From: Alphaproteobacteria bacterium
GTDB taxonomy: Bacteria > Pseudomonadota > Alphaproteobacteria > GCA-016699305
Assembly (NCBI GenBank): GCA_016699305.1
Contig: CP064970.1
Location: 496,001-560,000, forward strand
Reading direction: 5' to 3'
DNA: 64,000 nucleotides
A program made the position numbers and the translations under genes. Below are positions 18,115 to 26,557 of the stretch, piece by piece. A model generated the notes under the pieces. It worked only from the letters and a program-made list of their open reading frames with translations, was not told where the DNA came from and searched no databases. The first letter of the stretch is position 1. Every line of letters begins with the position of its first letter.

Positions 18115-18771
18115 TTAGCGGTCGAGCGGAACAGACGCCAAAGAACACGTAAATTGCCCTACCCCTTCGCCCAGGGTGGCCCATGCGATATCCAAACCAA
18201 AATGCCGCGCAAATGTTCCCGCAATATAAGGCTGTATCGTACGTGGCGACACTTCCATCACCGGCAGCTCGCCCAGCATGGCCGCATGGGACTGAGGCGA
18301 TATGGTTATTTGCCTTCCCGAAGAAATGATTCGGCAGCTGTTCGGATCCCCTTCCGAGCCCGCCTCCACCTTCATTGATCCCCCATAAGTCAGGCATTCT
18401 TCGGCCATGAGGATCACGTTCAGCAATACCTTAAGCGCGCCACGTCTTTCGACTATCGCGTGGGAAGGCACGTCCATGGGCCAAGTCAGTTCCGTTTTGC
18501 TTCCTTCGAAATGTGCCATGGCAATCGCACGCACATCCTGCACAGACAACCCTGCCTCGCTACCCGCACGACCATAGGCCATGCGGAAGAGACGCAAACG
18601 GCGCGCCGCTTGCGTTGCGCTGGCCGCGATCAACTTCATCGCCTCGCCCACCGTGTCGCCGCCGACCTCTTCAATCAGCTCAACGCCGTTGTTGATGGCC
18701 CCCACAGGACTAACAAGGTCATGACAGACCTTGGAAGTCAGCAACTCCAGGATGCGCATATCCAAAATCAC
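18115..18771 (-). CDS. chpT: Histidine phosphotransferase ChpT
   Basis: ChpT carries phosphate from CckA to CtrA and CpdR in alphaproteobacteria. The protein shows the dimerisation and phosphorylation helix motif VCHDLVSPVGAINNGVEL with its His, followed by the degenerate ATPase-like C-terminal domain typical of ChpT. The start is uncertain. GTG at 18771 after GAGG is preferred (218 residues); TTG at 18840 and ATG at 18759 are also in frame. It lies 110 bp upstream of the cheA-cheW pair on the same strand, and cckA is 14 kb away in this window. Confidence 0.87.
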   Translation of the reverse strand: MILDMRILELLTSKVCHDLVSPVGAINNGVELIEEVGGDTVGEAMKLIAASATQAARRLRLFRMAYGRAGSEAGLSVQDVRAIAMAHFEGSKTELTWPMDVPSHAIVERRGALKVLLNVILMAEECLTYGGSMKVEAGSEGDPNSCRIISSGRQITISPQSHAAMLGELPVMEVSPRTIQPYIAGTFARHFGLDIAWATLGEGVGQFTCSLASVPLDR

Positions 18772-18888
18772 GGTGACCTCGTGGGGCTGGCCCGATGAAC
18801 AAGATGGGGATAAAATGGCCGAACGCGCGCGCGGCGTCAATCTTATGCGATGCTATCCGGCAATTTATATCGAGAGTGAGACGACCTT

Positions 18889-20046
18889 ATGACACTTGGG
18901 AACACAAATCCTCCTCCGCATGCAAGGCCTTTGCCTTTCGCCTACGCCACCGGCGAGGATTGGTCCTCTATCGGCAAGGAATGCCTGCTAAAGCTCGGAG
19001 AAATCGGTAACTGCAATCTGGGGCTTGTCTATGTCAGTGACCATCTGGCCGATGATCTGAGCAGCCTGGTGACTCTGCTGCGCCGAATCACCGGCGTCTC
19101 GCATTGGGTAGGTACGGTTGGCGTGGGGCTGTGCGCGTTGGACAAGGAGATTTTTGACCAGCCTGCGGCGGCCATCATGTTGTTAGATGTGCCTGCCGAG
19201 AATATCCACATGTTCTCTATTCAACGGCCCAGCGATGTGACCGAGCTGGCACAGCAAGCGCAAAAATGGTTCAAGGACGATCTGCCACCTTTTGCCATCG
19301 TCCACGCCGATCCGCGCCAAGATGATCTGCTTTCTCTGCTGGATTCCATCTCCTTGGAAACGGGATGCTTCATGGTGGGCGGCATTGTCGCCTGTCGCGG
19401 CACGGCCATTCAGCTAGCGGACAGCTTTACTGCAGGTGGGATTTCTGGGGTCCTGTTGCGCGGGGGTAGCTTGCCTGTCAGCGTGGGACTAACCCAGGCC
19501 TGCATCCCAAGAGGTTCGTTTTACGTCATTACCGGGACCGAGGACAATCTGATCACCGAGCTGGATGGCCGTCTTGCGTTGGATGTGCTGCGCGAAGACA
19601 TGAGCCAGCGCGGTGAGAGCGAGACGACAGCCACAAGCATCGAAGACGGCCTATATGTAGCCCTTTCCGTTCCTGGCAGCGATACGGGGGATTATATCGT
19701 GCGCCCTGTCGTGGGGATAAATCGCACGGCTGGCTGGCTGGCCTTGATGGAGCCGGTCGAGCGTGGACGTCGCCTGTCTTTCACCAAGCGTGACGCCACA
19801 GCCGCGCGCGAAGACCTGCGACAGATGGTACAATCTCTGAAACGCCGTCTATGTGCGCCCGCGCGCGGGGCATTGTATATCTCTTGCCTAGGGCGCGGCA
19901 CCCACTTATTCGGCCCTGGCAGCCAAGAGCTCAAGTTGATCCAATACGAATTGGGCGGCATTCCGCTGGTGGGCATGTTCGCAGGCGGAGAAATATTCCA
20001 CGGTCGCCTACATGGGCAAAGCGGCGTTCTGTGCGTTTTTTCATAG
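18889..20046 (+). CDS. FIST-domain sensory protein
   Basis: The 385-residue protein fits the FIST N and FIST C domain family, soluble ligand-sensing modules often encoded with signalling proteins. Supporting segments are CFMVGGIVAC and GGISGVLLRG in the N-terminal half. In the C-terminal half are CLGRGTHLFG and IPLVGMFAGGEIFHG, which closely match the family's closing motifs. It has no kinase, methyl-accepting or membrane segment. It is divergent from chpT with only a short shared promoter region, which suggests a link to the chpT-cheA-cheW group. Confidence 0.86.
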   Translation: MTLGNTNPPPHARPLPFAYATGEDWSSIGKECLLKLGEIGNCNLGLVYVSDHLADDLSSLVTLLRRITGVSHWVGTVGVGLCALDKEIFDQPAAAIMLLDVPAENIHMFSIQRPSDVTELAQQAQKWFKDDLPPFAIVHADPRQDDLLSLLDSISLETGCFMVGGIVACRGTAIQLADSFTAGGISGVLLRGGSLPVSVGLTQACIPRGSFYVITGTEDNLITELDGRLALDVLREDMSQRGESETTATSIEDGLYVALSVPGSDTGDYIVRPVVGINRTAGWLALMEPVERGRRLSFTKRDATAAREDLRQMVQSLKRRLCAPARGALYISCLGRGTHLFGPGSQELKLIQYELGGIPLVGMFAGGEIFHGRLHGQSGVLCVFS

Positions 20047-20228
20047 AAAAGTATAATATATATCATTCAGTTATCAAGATAACAGCGGCGGCAAGATAAA
20101 TTTCTCAAGGCACCCCGTTTGTTAAACTTTTCTTCATCATTTATCCCTTAGTTTCCTGTCGCGGGGTCATCCAGACAGTGATCTGGGTACCTCGCCCGAA
20201 TTCACTTTCCTGCCGATGGGAGCCGATC

Positions 20229-20561
20229 ATGAAAATAACCACCACAGTGTTCGCCGCCATACTCGCCTTGCCGCTCATGATGACTATCCCAGCTTCGGCA
20301 GAGGAAGCCATGCATGGCGCGCAGGGCAATCCCGAAGTGCAGCAATTGCATCAAGAAATGCAGCAGCTGCACACCAAGATGAAGGCCGAGCGGGAACAGC
20401 TGCAAGCCGATCACAAGCGTATGGAAGAATTGCATCAGCGCATGAAGACTATCCGTGAGGCGCGCCGGGAAGAACGCAAAGAAAAAATGGAAGAGCGTCA
20501 GCAAAAGAGACAAGAACACCGTGCTGAGCATGGCGGCAAATCTGGCTCTACATCGGAATAA
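20229..20561 (+). CDS. Small exported coiled-coil protein
   Basis: This 110-residue protein starts with a clear signal peptide: a hydrophobic stretch, then cleavage probably after the ASA before EEAMHG. The rest is a highly charged helix full of Gln, Glu, Lys and Arg with repeated HQEMQQLH-like heptads, ending in a Gly/Ser tail. The ATG at 20229 follows GGGAG; an upstream extension in frame would destroy the signal peptide. The general character recalls small periplasmic coiled-coil proteins, but no family can be named. A strong terminator follows about 50 bp after the stop. Confidence 0.72.
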   Translation: MKITTTVFAAILALPLMMTIPASAEEAMHGAQGNPEVQQLHQEMQQLHTKMKAEREQLQADHKRMEELHQRMKTIREARREERKEKMEERQQKRQEHRAEHGGKSGSTSE

Positions 20562-20610
20562 ATCGTTAGGGCGCGCATGCGCACAAACACGCCGTATTTC
20601 GGTTTTAACA

Positions 20611-20643
20611 ATGCCCGCCTTTCCTACGAGAGGCGGGCATTTT
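20611..20643 (+). terminator. Rho-independent terminator
   Basis: A perfect 10-bp stem, ATGCCCGCCT/AGGCGGGCAT (20611-20620 and 20631-20640), with a 10-base loop is followed by TTT. It terminates the exported coiled-coil gene and may also act on the opposite strand, where the convergent pilin-like gene ends at 20721. Confidence 0.85.
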
Positions 20644-20720
20644 AAAAGGGCATGGCCTGTAGATAGCAGATAAAGGCTATGTAACCCCGATGGTCAGGCA
20701 GGATAACTGTTTTTGAAGTG

Positions 20721-21332
20721 TCACCGTGCGAGAATAACAAAATAGAGGGCTATATAATCTCCGCCCCCGAACGTAGCACAGTAAGAATGTTTCCCCAATA
20801 TATTAATATTCGGAGTATAGAAGCCACCTCCATCAAGATATGTTCCAACAAAATTATCTGTAGACATATGCCCATCATAGTTGACTAAATTATTTATCCC
20901 AACAAGATTATTGTATGCGTTGCATAATAAAATACCACAATAACTTAATCTCATATATATATCGGCTTTTTCTGAATCACCAATATTTTTCATGTTGTGA
21001 CCTAGAGCATGATTTGTTTTGAAATTGATGTTACTACAGCTTGGATGATATTTGTTGAACAACACCCCACCGCCATTGACATCAAAGACATGGCAGGATT
21101 TATCGGATGGGGCATTTGGATTTGTATAGCCGCTAGCGATAGGGTTTTCAAAACTGATTTCCGTATCGGTGCAGCCCTTAGCAATCAATCTATCCACGGC
21201 AAATTTCACTTCATTGGCATATCCAAGAATGGCGGATGCCTGGGCCTTGGCGCTGACGGCAGAGATATCGCCATTGAACGAACCCGACCCCGCCGCAATG
21301 GCAGAGGCCAAAACAGCCAGAATCGCCACCAC
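20721..21332 (-). CDS. Variable pilin-like protein, copy 1 (probably out of frame with its start)
   Basis: The open frame continues upstream of the nominal GTG at 21332 to base 21410. It includes a hydrophobic segment preceded by SESG and followed by IGPILWVVAILAV, like a type IV prepilin (Gly at -1, long hydrophobic helix; the usual Glu5 is not seen). A 95-residue stretch starting at IGPILWVV is identical at 86 positions to copy 2 (51031-51804). After the GGG at its end the two proteins diverge strongly and the DNA turns AT-rich. The homologous start codons (GTG at 21421, ATG at 21423) are separated from this frame by a 13-base C tract. With 13 C neither start enters the frame. Function is unknown; a surface fibre subunit is the best guess. 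Confidence 0.65.
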   Translation of the reverse strand: MVAILAVLASAIAAGSGSFNGDISAVSAKAQASAILGYANEVKFAVDRLIAKGCTDTEISFENPIASGYTNPNAPSDKSCHVFDVNGGGVLFNKYHPSCSNINFKTNHALGHNMKNIGDSEKADIYMRLSYCGILLCNAYNNLVGINNLVNYDGHMSTDNFVGTYLDGGGFYTPNINILGKHSYCATFGGGDYIALYFVILAR

Positions 21333-21386
21333 CCACAGAATCGGCCCGATGGCTATGCCTGATTCAGACGCCGATGACCAGCGTGC

Positions 21387-21399
21387 GGGGGGGGGGGGG
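21387..21399 (-). repeat. Poly-C tract (13 bases) at the start of pilin-like copy 1
   Basis: Thirteen consecutive G on the plus strand, read as C in the gene. It lies about 25 bases after the start codons. From the ATG at 21423 the frame would be open with 12 or 15 C; from the GTG at 21421 with 11 or 14 C. The assembled 13 gives an early stop from either. Such a tract is prone to slipped-strand length change. Confidence 0.85.
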
Positions 21400-21410
21400 A
21401 GAGGACGGTT

Positions 21411-21446
21411 TCAGCGCACACATCTGATCTCTGCGGTGATAGACAT
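21411..21446 (-). other. Possible 11-codon leader peptide before pilin-like copy 1
   Basis: An ATG at 21446 begins an 11-codon frame (MSITAEIRCVR) whose stop overlaps the start region of the pilin-like gene. Copy 2 has the same frame at 51006-51041 (MSMTTEVRCVC). The seven base differences fall at codon positions one and three and none at position two, which fits coding but is a small sample. Translation is not proven. Confidence 0.3.
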
Positions 21447-21530
21447 GCTTCGAATCCCATCATTTGCCGCACAAAATCAGTTCGTACAGAGCCGATCTGG
21501 TCGTGCCAATCGGGTTCTGCGCCACCGTAT

Positions 21531-21558
21531 GCATTAACGCTTTAAGTTTGGTTAATGC
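21531..21558. promoter_or_regulatory. Inverted repeat upstream of pilin-like copy 1
   Basis: Perfect 8-bp arms GCATTAAC (21531-21538) and GTTAATGC (21551-21558) with a 12-base AT-rich spacer lie between the accC stop and the pilin-like gene. No T run follows, so an operator is as likely as a terminator. No obvious counterpart was found before copy 2. Confidence 0.35.
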
Positions 21559-21592
21559 CACCTAACATCGGTCAAACCGTTTGCCAGAATTA

Positions 21593-22936
21593 TTATTCCT
21601 TCTCTTCCAATATTCTCTCGAGCCAAGCGATATCATAATCGCCATTGATAAAGTCGCTGCGGCTGATGATCCTTTGGTGCAAGGGTAAGGTGGTCTCGAT
21701 GCCGCCTATCACAAACTCTTCCAAGGTACGCCGCAAGCGCAGCAAACATTCATTGCGGTTGGTGCCGTGGACCACGAGCTTGGCGATCATGCTGTCATAA
21801 TAAGATGGCACCTTGTACCCCGCATAGAGCGCGCTATCCACGCGCACACCCAGGCCGCCGGGGGCATGATAATCGGTGATACGCCCAGGGGATGGCATGA
21901 AGGTTTCCGGATGCTCGGCATTGATGCGGCATTCGATGGCGTGGCCGTTAAAGTGAATGTCTTTTTGCTCGTAGCCCAAGGGCACGCCGGTGGCGACGCG
22001 GATTTGTTCGCGCACCAGATCGACCCCGGTGATCATCTCGGTGATCGTATGTTCGATCTGTAGACGGGTGTTCATCTCGATAAAATAAAATCGATCATCG
22101 CAGAACAGGAATTCGATGGTGCCCAGGGATCGATAGCCCAGTTTACGCGCGGCATCAGCCGCCATCTCGCACACTTCGTTGCGTTGGCTGGCGTTCAGCG
22201 CAGGGGAAGGCGCTTCCTCGACCACCTTCTGATGCCGACGTTGCACCGAGCAGTCACGCTCGCCGAAATGCACCACATGCCCATGATGGTCGCCCAGAAT
22301 CTGCACCTCGATATGGCGCGGACGGATCAGGAATTTTTCGATATAGACGGAATCGTCGCCAAAGGCCGCGCGGGCTTCGCCGCGCGCCAATTGGTAGGCT
22401 TCCGCCAATCCGGCAGCGTTGTGCACGATCTTCATGCCTTTACCGCCGCCGCCTGCCGCCGCCTTGATCAGCACGGGATAGCCGATTTCACCCGCGATGC
22501 GCTTTGCATCGTCCAGACTACCCACCGTTCCGTCCGAGCCGGGCACGGTGGGTAGGCCGATCTTCTTAACGGCATCCTTAGCGGCCACCTTGTCGCCCAT
22601 GATGCGGATATGCTCGGCCGTAGGACCGATAAAGGCCAAGCCGTGATCTGTGACCATCTCGGCAAAACGCGCATTCTCTGAAAGAAAGCCAATTCCCGGA
22701 TGAATGGCATCGGCCCCCGTCAGATTCGCCGCCGTCAGCAAGGCCGGAATGTTCAGATAGCTTTCACGCGACGAAGGCGGACCGATGCATACGCTTTCAT
22801 CCGCCAAGCGCACATGCATGGCGTCGGCATCGGCGGTGGAATGCACGGCGACGGTTCGAATGCCCATTTCCCGGCATGCCCGGTGCAGGCGCAAGGCGAT
22901 TTCGCCGCGATTCGCGATCAGGATTTTTTCGAACAT
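21593..22936 (-). CDS. accC: Biotin carboxylase subunit of acetyl-CoA carboxylase
   Basis: AccC uses ATP and bicarbonate to carboxylate biotin on AccB, the first step of fatty acid synthesis. The 447-residue protein has the family N terminus ILIANRGEIALR, the glycine-rich ATP loop AAAGGGGKGMK, and the active-site stretch FIEMNTRLQIEH. The next residues read TITE where most family members have PVTE. No accB gene lies upstream, although accB-accC is the usual pair; a Na/Ca exchanger gene occupies that position. The length fits AccC rather than larger fused carboxylases. Confidence 0.92.
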   Translation of the reverse strand: MFEKILIANRGEIALRLHRACREMGIRTVAVHSTADADAMHVRLADESVCIGPPSSRESYLNIPALLTAANLTGADAIHPGIGFLSENARFAEMVTDHGLAFIGPTAEHIRIMGDKVAAKDAVKKIGLPTVPGSDGTVGSLDDAKRIAGEIGYPVLIKAAAGGGGKGMKIVHNAAGLAEAYQLARGEARAAFGDDSVYIEKFLIRPRHIEVQILGDHHGHVVHFGERDCSVQRRHQKVVEEAPSPALNASQRNEVCEMAADAARKLGYRSLGTIEFLFCDDRFYFIEMNTRLQIEHTITEMITGVDLVREQIRVATGVPLGYEQKDIHFNGHAIECRINAEHPETFMPSPGRITDYHAPGGLGVRVDSALYAGYKVPSYYDSMIAKLVVHGTNRNECLLRLRRTLEEFVIGGIETTLPLHQRIISRSDFINGDYDIAWLERILEEKE

Positions 22937-23069
22937 ATCGTTTCCCCGGTAAAAGGGTTGAAGAGAACGCCGGTCTGTCTCATGCGACCAGCCTAAGGCG
23001 TTCGCTATAACGTGTCGAAGATAGATGCCGAAACGGTCTTACGCAAGCTTCTGTGCCAATGGGGCCCAC

Positions 23070-24047
23070 TTAGTGCGCCGACAGACCCCCGGCTAGGTAT
23101 GCGGTATAGGCCGTAAAACAGGCGATCAAACCCGCCGCCTCGAAACGATTGATGCGGCCTTTACCGGGGCCGCGATAGCCATAGCCAAGCACGAAAAGGG
23201 ATACGGTCAAGACGCCCATAACCAGCATGTCGCGGGTGAAAATTTCAGACGCGGCCTGAAGCGGACGGATGAGAGCGGCGATTCCCACCACGGCCAGGGT
23301 GTTGAACAGATTCGATCCCAAGATGTTGCCCAGCGCGATATCGTGCTCACCTTTGCGGGCGGCAATGACCGAAGACGCCAGTTCAGGCAAGGACGTGCCC
23401 ACCGCTACGATGGTCAAGCCGATGATCAGGTCGCTGACACCAAGACCATGCGCGATTTCCACCGCTCCCCAAACCAACATGCGTGAGCTGAGGATCAACA
23501 ACAACAAGCCCGCCAGCATCCAAAACACAGCACGCTTGATGGGCATGATATGTGTTTTCAGTTCCTGCTCCATCTGCTTCCCAAGCGAGTCAGGCTTTCT
23601 ACGCATGCCCTGCCAGACGGTCCATGCCATCAGACCTGTGAACACGCCCAACAATATTAGTCCTTCCACGCGCGTGACCATGCCGTCATGCACCTGCCAA
23701 GCAGCCAGAAGCGTAACGGCGGTTAGAATAGGCAGTTCCTTGCGCAGAACTTGCGAATGCACGGCGATGGGTCGGATCAACCCGGCCAGTCCCAGAATCA
23801 GCGCGATGTTGGTGATGTTCGAACCATAGGCGTTGCCCAAGGCCAGGCCAGAATTGCCCTGCGATGCAGCAAGGGCCGAGACGATCATCTCGGGCATTGA
23901 GGTGCCAAACCCAACGATCACCATGCCGATCAGTAAGGGCGGCATGCCAAAATGCCGCGCGGTGGCTGACGAACCATCCACAAAACGATCCGCGCTCCAC
24001 AGCAACAGCGCCAAACTGGCAATGACGGCAAGAACAGGCAATATCAT
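23070..24047 (-). CDS. Calcium/sodium antiporter (YrbG-type K-dependent exchanger family)
   Basis: The 325-residue integral membrane protein contains two inverted halves typical of the Na/Ca exchanger superfamily. Each has the alpha-repeat signature: GFGTSMPEMIVSALAA with GNAYGSNITNIALILG in the first, and AVGTSLPELASSVIAA with GNILGSNLFNTLAVVG in the second. About ten membrane helices are visible. The ATG at 24047 is chosen because the longer open frame runs back through tRNA-Val and has no membrane-protein character. The substrate is assumed from the family. Confidence 0.92.
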   Translation of the reverse strand: MILPVLAVIASLALLLWSADRFVDGSSATARHFGMPPLLIGMVIVGFGTSMPEMIVSALAASQGNSGLALGNAYGSNITNIALILGLAGLIRPIAVHSQVLRKELPILTAVTLLAAWQVHDGMVTRVEGLILLGVFTGLMAWTVWQGMRRKPDSLGKQMEQELKTHIMPIKRAVFWMLAGLLLLILSSRMLVWGAVEIAHGLGVSDLIIGLTIVAVGTSLPELASSVIAARKGEHDIALGNILGSNLFNTLAVVGIAALIRPLQAASEIFTRDMLVMGVLTVSLFVLGYGYRGPGKGRINRFEAAGLIACFTAYTAYLAGGLSAH

Positions 24048-24079
24048 AACTTCGAACACCTTAAAGATCGAGCAGGGAA

Positions 24080-24154
24080 TGGTGGGCGATGAGAGGATCG
24101 AACTCCCGGCCTGCCCGGTGTAAACGGGATGCTCTACCGCTGAGCTAATCGCCC
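24080..24154 (-). tRNA. tRNA-Val (anticodon TAC)
   Basis: The minus strand reads GGGCGATTAGCTCAGCGGTA and continues through an anticodon loop TTTACAC to a T arm with GTTCGATC and a 3' ATCGCCCACCA. Acceptor arms GGGCGAT/ATCGCCC pair perfectly, the D stem GCTC/GAGC pairs, and CCA is encoded. Anticodon TAC reads GTA-type valine codons. The outermost pair of the anticodon stem appears mismatched. Confidence 0.92.
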
Positions 24155-24260
24155 CTGTGACGGCGCAGCATAGCGACATTATCCGCCGGACGGAAGATGG
24201 AATGATGCATGCCAAGTCATTCATTTGGCTACCAATGGCAAAAGGGGTTAAACTGGCCTT

Positions 24261-24866
24261 ATGGAAAGAAGCCCTTCCGGCCCGCGTGGCTATTTTGGCA
24301 TTGGTGTGGAGCGTCTTGGTAAGCCTGGAAATCTGGGCGATCTGATGCGCACGGCGCATGCGTTTGGGGCCAGTTTCTTCTTTACGATCGATTCGGCTTT
24401 GGATGCGGCGGCTGTGCAGGCGGCGGATACGTCATTGGCTGGGCTGCACCTGCCGGTTTACGCCTATACCAAGGCCACGGAATTCTTTTTGCCCGAAAAA
24501 TGCGTCTTGGTCGGGGTGGAGATAGCGGATCATGCGGTGGAGCTGCCCAGCTTCCGGCATCCGCCTTGCGCGGCCTATGTGCTGGGGCCAGAACACGGCA
24601 GCCTAAGCCCGGAACTGCTGGCCCGCTGCGACCATGTGGTGCGTATTCCTTCGCGTTTTTGCATCCATGTCGGTATGGCGGGGGCCTTGGTCATGTATGA
24701 CCGCTTGCTCAGCACGGGGCATCATGCGCCGCGCCCCGAACATGCCGGCGGCCCCTTGCCGGAATCTCCACCCATGCCGCCTTTGGATGCTATGATCCGC
24801 AGTAACTTGCGCCGTGACGGCGAATCGCCTCACAGTGCCGACCCGACCAAGGGAGAACACCGATGA
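24261..24866 (+). CDS. SpoU-family RNA 2'-O-methyltransferase
   Basis: SpoU/TrmH enzymes use S-adenosylmethionine to methylate ribose in tRNA or rRNA and have a knotted fold. The 201-residue protein shows the family motif GNLGDLMRTAHAFGA near the N terminus. AAYVLGPEHGSLSPELLARCD and the closing knot region HVGMAGALVMYD are also present. The C-terminal 45 residues, rich in Pro and charged residues, are an extension of unknown function. The exact target nucleotide cannot be assigned. The stop overlaps the pgsA start (ATGA). Confidence 0.9.
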   Translation: MERSPSGPRGYFGIGVERLGKPGNLGDLMRTAHAFGASFFFTIDSALDAAAVQAADTSLAGLHLPVYAYTKATEFFLPEKCVLVGVEIADHAVELPSFRHPPCAAYVLGPEHGSLSPELLARCDHVVRIPSRFCIHVGMAGALVMYDRLLSTGHHAPRPEHAGGPLPESPPMPPLDAMIRSNLRRDGESPHSADPTKGEHR

Positions 24867-25462
24867 ACATGCCTCCTTCTCTGACAACATTGCCCAATCT
24901 GATGACCATCGCGCGGATCGTGTTGATCCTGCCGGTTGTGGTACTGATGCTGATTCCTCAGGAATGGGCCGCATGGGCGGCGCTGGTTCTGTTCATCCTG
25001 GCCGCCATCACGGATTGGCTGGATGGCTATCTGGCAAGACGTTCAAAACAGATTTCCTTGTTCGGCGTCTGCTTTGATCCCATTGCCGACAAACTTCTGA
25101 TTTCCGCCGTGCTGGTGGTGATGCTAAGCACGGATCGCCTGACGGCATGGGGATTTTTACCGGCTTTGCTGATCATGCTGCGCGAAGTGGCGGTGTCAGG
25201 GCTGCGGGAGTTCCTAGCCATGATGGGCAACACCATGCCCGTCATTCGTTTGGCCAAGTGGAAGACCGCCACGCAAATGGTGGCCTTGGCCTTGTTGATC
25301 CTGTCCGATCCCCGGGTGCCGAACGCTCCGCCTGCATGGCCGGGAGATATCGCCTTGTGGCTGGCGGCGGTGCTAAGCCTCGTCAGTGGCTGGGATTACC
25401 TGCGCGGAGCGATGCCGCATTTGACCTCGACATCAAACTCATCCACCTCGGTTCGCCGTTAG
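24863..25462 (+). CDS. pgsA: CDP-diacylglycerol--glycerol-3-phosphate 3-phosphatidyltransferase
   Basis: PgsA makes phosphatidylglycerol phosphate, the committed step to phosphatidylglycerol. The 199-residue membrane protein opens with LTTLPNLMTIARIVLILPVV. The CDP-alcohol phosphotransferase signature appears as DWLDGYLARRSKQ...G..FDPIADKLL, matching D-G-x2-AR-x8-G-x3-D-x3-D. Further membrane helices follow. The ATG overlaps the SpoU-family gene, and the 3' end overlaps the convergent GT9-like gene by 24 bp. Confidence 0.95.
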   Translation: MNMPPSLTTLPNLMTIARIVLILPVVVLMLIPQEWAAWAALVLFILAAITDWLDGYLARRSKQISLFGVCFDPIADKLLISAVLVVMLSTDRLTAWGFLPALLIMLREVAVSGLREFLAMMGNTMPVIRLAKWKTATQMVALALLILSDPRVPNAPPAWPGDIALWLAAVLSLVSGWDYLRGAMPHLTSTSNSSTSVRR

Positions 25463-26557
25463 GTCGATCAAGGGAAGCAGACGGCGCAGTACCTCCATCA
25501 CCTGGGTAATGGAGATGGCCTGTAGACCGCTTTCTTGTGTCGTGCTTGTCCCCAGTTCAGGCGAGATCACCAGTTGCAGCGGCGAGGGAGCCTGATACCC
25601 CGGGTTCTTTGCCAGAACGGCGCATTGCGTTCCCACGGCGCAGGCCAGGTCCGCCATGACGGAGTCGGCGTGGCCGAAGAAGAGCAGCGACGAATTGAAC
25701 AGTGCCTTGATCTGTCCCGAGGAAAGACCGAACGCCATCTGTGGCTCGGCAATGCTGCAACTCTCCATGATCTGTTGGCCGATTTCCGAAGCCGGGAAGG
25801 ATGATGTTAGAAACAGGCCGCGATAGCCACGTTCCCACAGCATATCCAAGATGTAGGCAAAACGGGTGGGAGGCCAAGGATCCTCGACGCCGGTGATGCC
25901 AAAAGATATCCACGGCTCACGAATATGACTGAAGCGTTCTTGCAAAATCTGCACGTCCTGTGACGGGACCTTTAAGTCAGGGTGCGGATTGTGGCAATTT
26001 ATGTCCAGGGATTCCAGCAGCAACGCTGCCCGATTCATAGGACGCATAATGCGCGTGTCTTCGGCGAATTGCAGGGGGTTGTTCAAGAAGAATCCTGCCA
26101 GTCCGATCTTGCGACTGTACCCGTATATATGGACATTACCGCCACCGGCGAACCTTGTAGCCGCAGCAAAAATGGCTTGATCGCTGAAGATGAAGACCTT
26201 CTCAAAGCTCAGCTTGCGCATCATCGCAACCAACGTGAAGAACACCGATGGCAGCTTTTCAGGCGTTGTCAGATCCGCGCTAAGTATCTCAGCCGATAGC
26301 TCGACGAAACAATCCACCAGATCTTCCGGTTCAAGAATGCGGCGGGCGGCGGAAACATCACCTGTGAGCAGGGTAACCTTTCCGCTGGGATCTTCAGCGG
26401 CTAGACGCCGAATAACGGGTTCATGCCAAATGAAATCACGCAGCCCCGCTTCGGGCAGAAATACGCCGATCATAGATTCCGAGACTTCCCGGGATGTGCC
26501 GGTATTGAGCGGCGACTCTAAGTCGAGTTTGGCCGACTCTTGCGATTCATTCGACAC
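25439..26557 (-). CDS. Putative glycosyltransferase family 9 (heptosyltransferase-like) protein
   Basis: This 372-residue protein has the general layout of ADP-heptose:LPS heptosyltransferases. It has an N-terminal Rossmann-like half (IGVFLPEAGLRDFIWHEPVIRRL) and a C-terminal half with a segment in which a small residue pattern precedes MADLACAVGT, where GT9 enzymes bind the donor. The match is remote and the catalytic residues cannot be placed with confidence. Translation starts at a GTG (26557) after AAGGGG. The first 28 residues are polar and unlike the family. The product could act in surface glycan synthesis. Confidence 0.6.
   Translation of the reverse strand: MSNESQESAKLDLESPLNTGTSREVSESMIGVFLPEAGLRDFIWHEPVIRRLAAEDPSGKVTLLTGDVSAARRILEPEDLVDCFVELSAEILSADLTTPEKLPSVFFTLVAMMRKLSFEKVFIFSDQAIFAAATRFAGGGNVHIYGYSRKIGLAGFFLNNPLQFAEDTRIMRPMNRAALLLESLDINCHNPHPDLKVPSQDVQILQERFSHIREPWISFGITGVEDPWPPTRFAYILDMLWERGYRGLFLTSSFPASEIGQQIMESCSIAEPQMAFGLSSGQIKALFNSSLLFFGHADSVMADLACAVGTQCAVLAKNPGYQAPSPLQLVISPELGTSTTQESGLQAISITQVMEVLRRLLPLIDLTANRGG

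Noticed and set aside
24048..24359. N-terminal extension of the Na/Ca exchanger
   Set aside because: The extension would be translated through tRNA-Val and lacks any membrane-protein character.
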